In this document: positions 25,784 through 33,944 of the stretch, one piece after another
Position numbering within the stretch: the stretch's first letter is position 1
Layout: each line of letters opens with the position of its first letter
DNA from: AP-15 sp963732095
GTDB lineage: Bacteria; Pseudomonadota; Alphaproteobacteria; ATCC43930; CGMCC-115725
DNA length: 64,000 nt
NCBI GenBank assembly: GCA_963732095.1
Contig: CAVSZA010000063.1
Span: 62,001 to 126,000, forward strand
Reading direction: 5' to 3'
Made by a program: the position numbers and the translations under genes
The notes under the pieces: generated by a model
The model's input: the letters and a program-made list of their open reading frames with translations, nothing else
The model's database searches: none
What the model was told of the DNA's origin: nothing

Positions 25784-27100
25784 ATGACCGCGCCAGAGGG
25801 GTATCAGTGGCGGCGAGACAAGGACGGAACAGGCGTATGGGAGCACCGCGGCAAGGTCGCAGTGGCCGGTGTCGGACATTCGCCGGTCGACCGTCGCTGG
25901 GACGGCGTCTCGATGGACAAGACGCTGGGCGCCTACTCCATCCTGGCCTGCCGGAAGGCAATGGACGACGCAGGTGTCGCGCCGGATCAGATCGATGGCG
26001 TCATCTGCTGCGACAGCCATATTGCCGGCGGCAGCGGCGGCTCCGCGTCGCAGTGGGCGCCACGGCCCTACTTCGCCCCGCCCTACGATTCGGAGTGGGG
26101 GCTCACCCTGGTCAACGCGCAGTGGCTGATCGCGCAGATGCGCCTGCCCAACGTCAAATTTGCGCCGACCGGAGTGCCTACCGTCAGCGAAATGGTGGGC
26201 ATGGCGGCACAGGCGGTGGGTGACGGAATTTGCCACACCTGTCTCGTGATCTACCCGACAGGCAATCTCGAAGGCCGCTATCGCCGCGGCGGCGAGAACG
26301 CCGACGACTACGCCCGCGGCGCCCGCCAATGGACGGCACCCTGGGGCAATCACGGCGGCAACGATTTCATCAACATCTTCCCGCACAATCAGTACTGCCT
26401 GAAATACGGCGGCCAGCACGACGACCTCGCCCCCTTTGTCGTCAACCAGCACCGCAACGGGCTGCTGACGCCGTGGGGGTTTAATGCGACCCACAACGTA
26501 CCGCAGCTCACCATCGAGGATTACGTCAATTCGCGCTACGTCCTGAACCCGCTCAGGCTGTGGGACTGCGACCGGCCGGTCAACGCATCGGCCGCGTACC
26601 TCTTCACGACTGCCAAGCGCGCCCGCGACATGCGGCAAAGGCCGGTCTATGTGCTCAATCACTCGCAGCACAACTTCAGGCAGCGCACCACGCAGGCCGA
26701 TCTGGACGAGATCGAGGACTGGACCGACCGCGCCGCCAGGAGAATGTACGAGGGCGCCGGGCTGAGGCCCAAGGACGTCGATATATTCAATCCTTACGAC
26801 GGCTATGCACCGATGGCGCAGTTCTTCCTGGAGGCTTTCCAGTGGCACGGCGTCAAACGCGGCGATGCCTTCGCGTTCTACGCCGGCGATATCCGGGTCG
26901 AGGGACCGCACCCGTTCTGCTCGAGCGGCGGCAATTTGGGGAACGGGCGCACCCGTACGGCCATGTACACCGACAGCATCGAGCAGCTCCGCGGCACGGC
27001 CGGCGCCCGGCAGGTCAGGGTTCGGGCAGAAACGGCGCTGGCGGCATTCACCACGCCAAGCAGCGGCGGCTGGATCATGTTCGGCAAACACTCGAGCTGA
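25784..27100 (+). CDS. Thiolase-like protein, DUF35 partner
   Basis: The protein has 438 residues with thiolase-fold motifs: V-A-V-A-G-V-G-H-S-P at about 25, A-M-D-D-A-G-V-A-P-D-Q-I-D-G-V, D-I-F-N-P-Y-D-G-Y and P-F-C-S-S-G-G-N-L-G-N-G-R. The usual N-terminal nucleophilic Cys segment reads F-A-P-T-G-V-P-T-V, with no Cys. This matches atypical thiolases that work with a DUF35 subunit. A GGAAAGGGGAAGCC precedes the ATG. Its last 150 residues are duplicated 2 kb downstream (29074-29581). Confidence 0.85.
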   Translation: MTAPEGYQWRRDKDGTGVWEHRGKVAVAGVGHSPVDRRWDGVSMDKTLGAYSILACRKAMDDAGVAPDQIDGVICCDSHIAGGSGGSASQWAPRPYFAPPYDSEWGLTLVNAQWLIAQMRLPNVKFAPTGVPTVSEMVGMAAQAVGDGICHTCLVIYPTGNLEGRYRRGGENADDYARGARQWTAPWGNHGGNDFINIFPHNQYCLKYGGQHDDLAPFVVNQHRNGLLTPWGFNATHNVPQLTIEDYVNSRYVLNPLRLWDCDRPVNASAAYLFTTAKRARDMRQRPVYVLNHSQHNFRQRTTQADLDEIEDWTDRAARRMYEGAGLRPKDVDIFNPYDGYAPMAQFFLEAFQWHGVKRGDAFAFYAGDIRVEGPHPFCSSGGNLGNGRTRTAMYTDSIEQLRGTAGARQVRVRAETALAAFTTPSSGGWIMFGKHSS

Positions 27101-27190
27101 CGGACCCACCGGGTGAAGGCGCCTTGGCGGTTCCGACTGCGCCGGGCCGACCTTTACTTTTAGAGACCACGACGTTATTTTGGTTCTCCC

Positions 27191-27595
27191 ATGCCGATGA
27201 CCGCCGTCACCAATGTCCCCGCCGATGCACCGCTAGCCGACGAGCTGGCGGACGAGGACCTAGTCGAGATGGCGAACCTCCCGGAGGAAGATACCGGGAT
27301 CCCCGGGACGATCTTCGTATCGACACGCATGGGCAGGCACGGGCCGCGCGTGAAGTACTTCGATGGCCGGGCCGGGGAAGCGCAGCCGAGCTGCTCGGTG
27401 ACGATCGCTGACCCGCCACGGGTGGTGGCGAACAGCCTGCCGGACCACGTCGTCAGACAGCGCGCCCCGCTGGTTTGCGCGTGGGTCGCTCTCAACCGCG
27501 ACGCGCTGCTGGAGTTCTGGAACGAGGGGGCGAGCTGGACGCGCGCTGAGGTCTCCCGCTTCCTTGACGGATTGAAGCGCCTCAAAGAGCGGTGA
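27191..27595 (+). CDS. Hypothetical 134-residue protein
   Basis: The frame is intact and soluble, with an acidic start (A-D-E-L-A-D-E-D-L-V-E-M), G-I-P-G-T-I-F-V-S-T-R-M-G-R-H-G-P-R-V-K-Y-F and a C-terminal helical part ending F-L-D-G-L-K-R-L-K. I recall similar proteins in rhizobia and Rhodopseudomonas, without known function. There is no signal or membrane segment. It stands alone, downstream of the thiolase by 90 bases. Confidence 0.6.
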   Translation: MPMTAVTNVPADAPLADELADEDLVEMANLPEEDTGIPGTIFVSTRMGRHGPRVKYFDGRAGEAQPSCSVTIADPPRVVANSLPDHVVRQRAPLVCAWVALNRDALLEFWNEGASWTRAEVSRFLDGLKRLKER

Positions 27596-28071
27596 TCCCC
27601 CGAATTCGGCAGAGCAACGGCTGGGCAGCCCATGCGGCCCGGTCGTGAAAAGTACGCCTCGGCCCCGCCTGGCTGTTTCTGCAGCGAAATAACAGCCAAA
27701 CCCCACAATTGCTGTATAAATACGAGCACCGCTACCCCATGCTCGGAATCCTGGCCGGCTGGTCCTTCCACGACCAATGTTGTCACCTGTTCCACCTGTT
27801 TTAGCAGGTGCAGATCAGGCTCGGCTCCCTAATAGTCGGAGGATCTGGGCGGGCCCGACAAGCGCGATAATCGGCCATGCTCACGCGATAGCTCCCGAAA
27901 TCATTGGTAACCGCCGACGGCAGTAGCATGTTTTTGCTAATAAGTCAATAAACGTTCATGTGATTATGGCGACACAGACGGGACGACATGGAATTTCTCT
28001 GTCGAGGATCCGCGCCATCCTGGTCTACACGTTGGGGCAACCCGCGGATGTCAAACGTCAGCGGGCACAAG
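27596..28071. other. Gene-free stretch with short hairpins
   Basis: No coding region is supported. Two structures are visible: TGGCTGTT/AACAGCCA (27670-27677 with 27691-27698), and CACCTGTTCCACCTGTTTTA followed by GCAGGTGCAGATCAGG (27785-27820), which resembles a sequence at 41845-41900. No T-run follows either, so they are not clear terminators. Confidence 0.5.
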
Positions 28072-28215
28072 GCCGGATAATTCGCGGCGCCCGTCGCCAA
28101 ACTGCCGTGCTGTTGCTGCAGTCGCTGGCGGAATTCAGCTACGTCGCGACGCGCAAATTCGGGGTCAGCGTCGCCTCGGTGCGTTGGCGCGTAAACGGCT
28201 GGTGCGGCGGGTTCC
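28072..28215 (+). pseudogene. Possible PIN-domain (VapC-like) C-terminal remnant
   Basis: A short stretch reads A-V-L-L-L-Q-S-L-A-E-F-S-Y-V-A-T-R-K-F-G, followed by R-W-R-V-N-G-W-C. The L-x-E-F-x-x-V-x-x-R-K pattern matches the middle of VapC-type PIN toxins in rhizobia. No catalytic start (D-T-N) or end remains, and no antitoxin is near on this strand. It abuts an intact toxin-antitoxin pair on the opposite strand. Confidence 0.35.
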
Positions 28216-28235
28216 CGGTGCAAACCGCCTCGCTC

Positions 28236-28727
28236 TCAGCCGCGCCCGGTGGCGTGCCGCGCCAGCAACGCCTCGAGTAGTCCCTGCCGGTAGTAGAATG
28301 TAGTCGTCTTGAGACGCTCGAACGCTGCTGCGAGATCGATCAGGCCGCGGCGGGCCGCAAGATCGAGCACGCCCAGCGTGCCGGTGACGGCAAGGCCGCA
28401 GCCGCGGGCGATACCGACACCTTCACGATCGTCCATAAGCACCAGCTCGGCCTTGACGGCCAGCGCGAGCGCTATCGCGGCGCGCTCCCCCTCGTCGAGC
28501 TTCGCCACGGCAACATCGTCGGCGCCCGGATGAGCCGGCCGCACGTCCAGCCAGCTTGGCGCACGCGCGATCCAGTCGCGCACGGCCTGCGGCGCTTCGG
28601 CGTTGGCGAGTTCATCCCGCACTACTTGTGGCACGAGCACGCGCTCGAACAGCTTTGGCAGCAGCTCGATGTCGCCGGTCAGCACGAGGTAATGCAGCGG
28701 CCCGGCATCGGCGACTACCAGCGGCAT
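28236..28727 (-). CDS. DUF3368 PIN-like toxin
   Basis: This 163-residue protein has PIN-fold acidic residues: V-V-A-D-A-G-P-L-H near the start, L-D-E-G-E-R-A-A-I-A-L-A-L in the middle, and V-L-M-D-D-R-E-G. DUF3368 proteins are probable ribonuclease toxins paired with UPF0175 antitoxins. The antitoxin gene lies immediately upstream (6-base gap), in the usual antitoxin-first order. All expected acidic positions appear present. Confidence 0.88.
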   Translation of the reverse strand: MPLVVADAGPLHYLVLTGDIELLPKLFERVLVPQVVRDELANAEAPQAVRDWIARAPSWLDVRPAHPGADDVAVAKLDEGERAAIALALAVKAELVLMDDREGVGIARGCGLAVTGTLGVLDLAARRGLIDLAAAFERLKTTTFYYRQGLLEALLARHATGRG

Positions 28728-28733
28728 GCGGGA

Positions 28734-29021
28734 TCAGAAACCGAGCCGCTGCAGGTCGCGGCGGTCGCGCTCCAGATCGTCTGCCGTGTAAGTGCCGAAG
28801 ACGCCGTGCCCGGTCAGAAACTCATCGAGCTTGGCGCGGGTGGCGAAACCCAGTAGCCGGCGCAGTTCGGCCCGGCCGAGATGCCCTTGCCGGAATTCGT
28901 CGAGCGCCAGCGCTTCGAGCACGCGGCGCTCGACCTCGTCGCCGGTGCCGAGGCGCCGGGCGAGATCTGCGGGGATGCGGACGGTGATTTCCGTCAAGGC
29001 GGCTGAGGTGCTATCGTCCAT
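28734..29021 (-). CDS. UPF0175 family antitoxin
   Basis: The protein has 95 residues: a short N-terminal strand with V-R-I-P-A-D-L-A, then a helical A-L-D-E-F-R-Q-G-H-L-G-R-A-E-L-R-R-L-L-type segment (HTH-like) and R-A-K-L-D-E-F-L-T-G-H, the family hallmark. It should neutralise the DUF3368 protein and repress the operon. It lies upstream of the toxin gene by 6 bases. Confidence 0.88.
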   Translation of the reverse strand: MDDSTSAALTEITVRIPADLARRLGTGDEVERRVLEALALDEFRQGHLGRAELRRLLGFATRAKLDEFLTGHGVFGTYTADDLERDRRDLQRLGF

Positions 29022-29073
29022 ATTTTCTTCTTACCACGCCGCCAAGTCGCGGACATTATCAGATATTGGCATC

Positions 29074-29581
29074 AGGCCGAGCGCGCCCGCGACATGCGCC
29101 AAAGGCATTGTAGAGGCAGTCACCGGTCTATGTGCTCAATCACTCGCAGCACAACTTCAGGCAGCGCACCACCCGGGCCGATCTGGACGAGATCGAGGAC
29201 TGGACCGACCGCGCCGCCAGGCGAATGTACGAGGGTGCCGGGCTTGGGCCCGAGGACGTCGATATATTCAATCCTTACGACGGCTATTCGATCATGGCGC
29301 AGTTCTTCCTGGAGGCCTTCCAGTGGCACGGCGTCAAACGCGGCGATGCCTTCGCGTTCTACGCGGGCGATATCAGGGTCGAGGGACCGCACCCGTTCTG
29401 CTCGAGCGGCGGCAATTTAGGGAACGGGCGCACCCGAACGGCCATGTACACCGACAGCATAGATCAGCTCCGCGGCACGGCCGGCGCCCGCCAGGTCAGG
29501 GTTCGGGCAGAGACTGCGCTGGCGGCATTCACCACGCCAAGCAATGGCGGCTGGATCACGTTCGGCAAATCCCCGAGCTGA
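29074..29581 (+). pseudogene. Duplicated C-terminal fragment of the thiolase-like gene
   Basis: This segment repeats 26621-27100 almost base for base and encodes about 150 residues, including D-I-F-N-P-Y-D-G-Y and P-F-C-S-S-G-G-N-L-G-N-G-R. Near its start it carries an extra 17 bases (CATTGTAGAGGCAGTCA) relative to the original. It has no N-terminal half. It lies directly behind the UPF0175/DUF3368 pair. Sequence beyond the stop differs from the original copy. Confidence 0.9.
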
Positions 29582-29627
29582 CCGCCTGTGACACTGGAGA
29601 TCCCCGGCTCGCGGCGATCACTCTCCG

Positions 29628-29643
29628 CCACGTGCAGTGCTAT
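29628..29643 (+). repeat. 16-bp copy of the synthetase gene's 3' terminus
   Basis: CCACGTGCAGTGCTAT occurs here and at 33933-33948, where it spans the stop codon of the acyl-CoA synthetase gene. The two copies are in the same orientation and bracket the low-GC module, the duplicated synthetase fragment and hicBA. It looks like a recombination scar. Confidence 0.55.
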
Positions 29644-29817
29644 AGGTTAAAATCTGAGGCTTGGTACCTGTGCCGGAGGGTCCGGTCGGGGTGGATAGCC
29701 GATCTTCCCCAATCCCGCGGCTAACGCCCAGGTAACGACATTCACTCGCGCCTTGCGCCCACGGAAGGGCAGAGTAACGCAATTACGCTGAGATCTGTTC
29801 AATGATTAAGAAGTAGC

Positions 29818-30706
29818 TTATTTAGGGGACGCTATCTCGACCTTTCCAAGCCATGAACCTGTCGCTGTTGCCTGGTTAAGTGATACGCGCTTCGGCGTTA
29901 GTGATATCGAATAGTCTCTCTTTGAACCACCCGGCAGTTCGACGGTTCCTTTGTTTTTTATCATGAGGGGCAATTCGCCAGAGGCAATAACGCCCATCGG
30001 AAGCTTAAAGTTCTGTGGAATCCCGAGAGTTCCAATGTGTTGGAAGCCGAGGCTCAAGGTCATGCTGACGCTGGGCGGGTCGACGAGGGCGACCTCATAC
30101 CGGAATACGCCGGACCCTGGATCCTGAACCAGCCCAAGCTGACCTGTGATCCTGAACGTCTTCTTGGCTGTGGCTCCTATATGCCCGCCAACGCCGCCGC
30201 CAGGCGGGCAAATACCTCCCCCTATCTTGACCCCAAATGCGCTTGCTTCAACGCGCCTTCCCATGAATTGCCAATGCACATTGGCACTCGCATCAACCGA
30301 CACGTCCGCACTGATGGCTAAGGTTGGTTTATCGAGGACTGTGGTCCCGAAGTTGGAAAGGACTGCCGTTGCCTTGAAACCATCGGGAGACGCAAGCTCG
30401 GCAAATGAATTGCACCAGGTTTCTCCGTCCTCCCAAAACTTGCCATTGGCCCCGGTGCTCGTTGCAACAATGGTCCGCAGCCCAACCGGAAGTCCATTTA
30501 TTGCAGTGATTGCCTGTAAGAGTGGCGAAACAGGCAATGATACTTCGATTTCAGCATCAGCAACGCGCTTGCCCTCCATCAACTTTAAAACTTCTCCTCT
30601 GACTGTCTCGACGTCCTTCTCAAGGTCGTCTGCCCGAGCGTCTCCGTGAAAAACAACAGCCGCAACAAAAAAAAAGCCCAACCGCAGTTCCTACACCTGT
30701 ACGCAT
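29818..30706 (-). CDS. Exported protein of unknown family (reading frame shifts in a 9-T tract)
   Basis: The open frame beginning at TTG 30681 encodes about 287 residues. The better start is the ATG at 30706, which overlaps the previous gene's stop as TGATG, but it is in frame only if the nine-T tract (30667-30675 on the plus strand as A) had eight Ts. That gives a textbook signal peptide (M-R-T-G-V-G-T-A-V-G-L-F-F, A-R-A cut). The mature part has V-S-L-P-V-S-P-L-L-Q-A and repeated beta-rich segments. I do not recognise it. It is distinctly lower in GC than its surroundings. Confidence 0.65.
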
Positions 30707-31461
30707 CAGCCTTCACCCCGCTGAATGCTGGCGTAAATGTAAAGCCCCTCTGGCATCGCAATGATCCTGGTGATTTTTGCTGACACCTTCTCTGAGTACG
30801 CAGGTATTGATATAATTCCGTTCATACCAGTTACGGAGAACGGCACTTGCGTCGCGGGCGTTGAAAATGCTGCCGCTTGTGATAACGGGATAGTAATGGA
30901 ACCGAGCGCATCCTTCTTGTTGATTGCATCTGCTAACGTTGTCTGAGCCAGTTCACGGACGAGCCCGCCTACCTTGAAATCTATAAAGCGCCATGTGACG
31001 CGCGGGACGAGATTATCCACATGTACCCGCAGCTTGAGGACGTTCCCTTCGATCTGGGGCTCTATTCGTGCAAGCGTCGAAACATCTGCCCTTACACCTG
31101 ACCTTTCTACTGATGCCGATATCGACAATCCGGGGAACCCAGGACGAAAGTTTGCCTTGATTTCATTTATCGTGAGATTTGTGTCGCCGGCATTCGGCAT
31201 AGGAACGGTAATGTTCCCCAACGGCGCCAAAAGGGAAGCAATCACTCCTTTCGACAGGAAGATCCTTGCGATCGTGGCGTCCGGCGCTGATTGCTGTACC
31301 GATAGCCACGATTTAAAATCTGCAAGGGATTGAAGTTCTGCCTGTAATTCCTGCTCATGCTGCGCCTTGAGGACGCCGTCCGTATCTCGTTTGACGAAAC
31401 TGAATGCAGCCGCTATCGCGAGCATCACCAATCCCGCACTAACCAGCAGGCGTTTTTTCAT
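30706..31461 (-). CDS. Membrane-anchored or exported protein of unknown family (TULIP/DUF4403-like?)
   Basis: This intact 251-residue protein begins K-K-R-L-L-V-S-A-G-L-V-M-L-A-I-A-A-A, an uncleaved anchor or signal. The outer part has I-F-L-S-K-G-V-I-A-S-L-L, N-F-R-P-G-F-P-G-L-S-I-S-A-S-V and V-T-W-R-F-I-D-F-K-V-G-G-L-V. This alternating pattern reminds me of TULIP-type lipid-binding proteins, but I cannot confirm it. Of the 60 bases at 30721-30780, 29 are G or C (48 percent). It is coupled by TGATG to the next gene. Confidence 0.7.
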   Translation of the reverse strand: MKKRLLVSAGLVMLAIAAAFSFVKRDTDGVLKAQHEQELQAELQSLADFKSWLSVQQSAPDATIARIFLSKGVIASLLAPLGNITVPMPNAGDTNLTINEIKANFRPGFPGLSISASVERSGVRADVSTLARIEPQIEGNVLKLRVHVDNLVPRVTWRFIDFKVGGLVRELAQTTLADAINKKDALGSITIPLSQAAAFSTPATQVPFSVTGMNGIISIPAYSEKVSAKITRIIAMPEGLYIYASIQRGEG

Positions 31462-31641
31462 TTACCGCCTTTCCCCTCTGGTTGAAAATATTGGACAGGC
31501 CACCGCCATAGCCAAAGAAGCTTTTATCTATGGGTGCATCTCGCTGCCGCTCGGGCTCGGTCAATCGTCTGAGGACACGGGCGCTGGCCGATGGGGACGG
31601 TGTGATGCGCATCCCGTTCTAGTCCCGAACTGGGACCACGA

Positions 31642-32443
31642 TTATGGACTCTGCGCGACTTTACCCATGACTTTAGGGGCGCCGGCTGTGTACTGGTAGG
31701 ACGGGTTGACGGCGTTGCTGCAGGGTGAGCCGAGGGGGTATTCCTGCCCCATGTCTCTGGCATAGTTCGTCACGCAGAAACGACCCATTGATGGGTTCAA
31801 CGGCGGCCCTTGATTCTGTGCAATACCCTGATTCTGCGCCCAAGCCCAGTACCCATTACCCTTGGCGTACGCTGGGGCCTCGACGGAATTGTAATCACGT
31901 GCATATTGGATTGCGAAGCTGTGCACGCCCCAATCGCGGTACTGGTCCACGTGTGTCAACTCATGCGCCCAAATCGAGGGATCGCTTGCTTCACTGGGAC
32001 CTCGAAAGATTATCACATCTATAAGTGTGACCGCGCTGGCGAAACCACCTTGCTCAAGCATATGAGCCAGGTTGAGAAATCCGTTATCGCCGATTTTGTA
32101 CCGGACGCGATTTATCGAGTCTTCGCTTGCATATCCAGTCAACGCCTGCCGAATTTGTGGCGGGATAGGCATAGCGCCATTTATTGCAGTGTTATGGGAC
32201 GCGAGAGATCCACTGCTCAAGCGGCACACCGCCAAGCTGACCCGGTATTTCCTTTTTCAAATGTTCAAAACCTTGACCGACTGCTCCGCCAACTTCTGGA
32301 AGGCATACGCACGCACCGAGCACGCAGCTTTGATATTGTCCTGCCGGACATGCTGCACTGGGCGAAACGTTTGCGATGGTAAGTACACACGCCAGCCATA
32401 ACGCGGTAGCTATTGTTCGGGGCCACGTCTCAAGGTTCTTCAT
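31642..32443 (-). pseudogene. Secreted DUF4157-like protein with HELTH motif, one frameshift
   Basis: The first frame from 32443 gives a signal peptide (A-L-W-L-A-C-V-L-T-I-A-N-V-S-P-S-A-A) and C-P-A-G-Q-Y-Q-S-C-V-L-G-A-C-V-C-L-P, ending L-E-Q-W-I-S-R. Near 32205 it must shift frame to continue N-T-A-I-N-G-A-M-P-I-P-P-Q-I-R-Q-A-L, R-V-R-Y-K-I-G-D, and W-A-H-E-L-T-H-V-D-Q-Y. DUF4157 proteins carry this HExxH metallopeptidase-like motif and often occur with contractile injection systems or as toxins. The catalytic motif is intact; only the frame is broken. Confidence 0.8.
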
Positions 32444-32778
32444 GACAGTGCTCCGCGTTGAGGTTGTTGGAGCTTGGGCGCGATCTCGCTTTCGCTCTGT
32501 GAGCTATTTCACACACGATGATGCAAAATCGCATCTGAGGACTGTCCGTAGCGGAGCCCCGGCCGTCACGTCAAGGATTTCGCACCGCGGACAATCACCC
32601 AGGGATTCGATAGGTTAGTCGATGCAGAATTGCGGTCCGAACTCCCCCCGCGGTTTCCTCCCTCGAGGCTCTTCGGACGCCTGACTCCGTGCATCCCCTC
32701 ACGCAGTGACTGGCAGGCCTCCGAAAACCCTTAACGCGGGCCGCCCTCTGAACCGGGGACCAAGCGTCAGGTTTTGAC
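32444..32778. other. No gene recognised between module and duplicated fragment
   Basis: I see no coding region here. The sequence is mixed in composition and holds TGAACCGGGGACCAAG-type sequence and a truncated version (GACCACTATGTGCCGCG) of the 3' junction found at 33931-33955. It marks the left border of the duplicated synthetase fragment. Confidence 0.5.
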
Positions 32779-32780
32779 CA

Positions 32781-33275
32781 CTATGTGCCGCGAAACACGA
32801 CGAGGGCGTCTACCGCCTTCACACCCTGACCTGACGGCAGCACCATGAGCGGATTGATGTCCAACTCTGCCAAGTGTCCTTCAAGGTGCATCGCGAGGTA
32901 CGACACGCGCACCAGGGTATCCGCGAGCGCCTCGAGGTCTGCCGCCGGCCGTCCGCGAAAGCCCTGGAGCAACCGGGCTCCTTTGACCTCAGCGATCATA
33001 GCCTATGCTTCCGAGCGCGTGATCGGGCAGCGCCGGAGGGCCACATCGTTGTAGACCTCGACCATCACGCCGCCGCTGCCGAACAGCAGCACCGGGCCCA
33101 ATTGCGGGTCGCAAGAGACGCCAATGATAACTTCCACACCTTCTCCTACCATCTCCTGCACCGACACGCCGATGATCGAGCCTGTGGAGCATGGGCCTTG
33201 GCACTGGCCAGGATCTCGGCGTAGGCGGTTCGCACTTGTGCCGCATCGCCGAGGTTCAGCCGAACGACCCCGGCC
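32781..33275 (-). pseudogene. Duplicated C-terminal (ATP-grasp) fragment of the acyl-CoA synthetase gene
   Basis: The segment repeats 33945-34443 with many scattered substitutions (by eye above 90 percent identical). It encodes V-S-V-Q-E-M-V-G-E-G-V-E-V-I-I-G-V, L-L-F-G-S-G-G-V-M-V-E-V-Y-N-D-V-A, and H-L-A-E-L-D-I-N-P-L-M-V. A CAG-to-TAG change creates a stop at 33003-33005, and there are deletions near 33180. The rest of the gene is missing. It is separated from the full copy by hicBA. Confidence 0.9.
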
Positions 33276-33317
33276 CTCGTGCTCGCCGGGCAAATCCCTC
33301 GGGCGCGGGTTCTCGTG

Positions 33318-33361
33318 CCGGGGTTTCAGCGGAGAAGAGCCGGGGTTTCAGCGGAGAAGAG
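33318..33361. repeat. 22-bp perfect tandem repeat
   Basis: CCGGGGTTTCAGCGGAGAAGAG is present twice in direct succession (33318-33339 and 33340-33361). The second copy contains the 3' end of hicA including its stop. It marks the junction between the synthetase fragment and hicA. Confidence 0.9.
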
Positions 33362-33588
33362 AAAGACGCCGGAGGTCCGCTTCGGTCCACCGCGCCTGTA
33401 TCTCGATCATGGAACGCAAGGTACCCATAGGGAAGGTGTCGCCTGGGCGGTGATAGGTGACCGTCACTCGCCGGCCGTCCGCGTGACGGTAGCGCTGGTG
33501 AGATCCGCGCTGGTTGTGGAGCGAGAAGCCGTCGCGGATCAGGGCGCTGATGATTTCGCGTGCCGTGAGGGAGCGGAGCGCTCCCCAC
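33348..33588 (-). CDS. hicA: HicA-type mRNA interferase toxin (5' end possibly frameshifted)
   Basis: The protein reads S-L-T-A-R-E-I-I-S-A-L-I-R-D-G-F, then Q-R-G-S-H-Q-R-Y-R-H-A-D-G-R-R-V-T-V, which includes the catalytic His of the dsRBD-like HicA fold, and F-P-M-G-T-L-R-S-M-I. No ATG/GTG/TTG start is in this frame close by. A GTG at 33588 would encode V-G-S-A-P-L and would join the HicA frame only if one C of the CTCCCTC run were absent. The frame overlaps or abuts the end of hicB, as usual. The toxin may be silenced. Confidence 0.75.
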
Positions 33589-33598
33589 GGGATGTCCG

Positions 33599-33832
33599 TT
33601 ATACCGTGACCGCGACCAAGGGCTCCTCGGAGACCGCAACGTCGGCCGGCACCGACCTGCCTTCCTCGGCCAACTCGCCGACAATCATCTCCAGAACCTC
33701 GCGGATATTTGCGAGCGCTTCCTCGCGGGTATAGCCCCACGTCGAGGCGCCCTGTGCCTCTAGAGCGGGGGCATAGGCGCGCCAGCGGTCCTCGTCGGGT
33801 TCGACGACGATGCGGAAGGTGTAGGTGGTCAC
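33599..33832 (-). CDS. hicB: HicB-type antitoxin
   Basis: This 77-residue protein starts at GTG 33832 with AAGGAGG 6 bases upstream; an upstream in-frame ATG lacks such a site. The HicB partial RNase-H fold is visible: Y-T-F-R-I-V-V-E-P-D-E-D-R-W-R-A-Y-A-P-A-L, then G-A-S-T-W-G-Y-T-R-E-E-A-L-A-N-I-R-E and V-A-V-T-V at the end. No DNA-binding tail is present. It precedes hicA, the antitoxin-first order seen in some systems. Confidence 0.88.
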   Translation of the reverse strand: MTTYTFRIVVEPDEDRWRAYAPALEAQGASTWGYTREEALANIREVLEMIVGELAEEGRSVPADVAVSEEPLVAVTV

Positions 33833-33944
33833 GCCGTCCTCCTTGGGGTTTATGCCGCCATTATACCATATCGGCGTCGCTCCCCCGCCCTGGCGCATGC
33901 CGGCCAGTTTTTTGGTTCTTTATTCGGGTTGACCACGTGCAGTG

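Noticed and set aside
27670..27698. TGGCTGTT/AACAGCCA hairpin as a terminator
   Set aside because: It has a 13-base loop and no T-run on either strand, so intrinsic termination is not supported.
31498..31533. DUF1254-like micro-fragment (A-I-A-K-E-A-F-I-Y-G) on the plus strand
   Set aside because: Only about 10 residues match, with nothing recognisable around them; it is too short to call a gene remnant safely.
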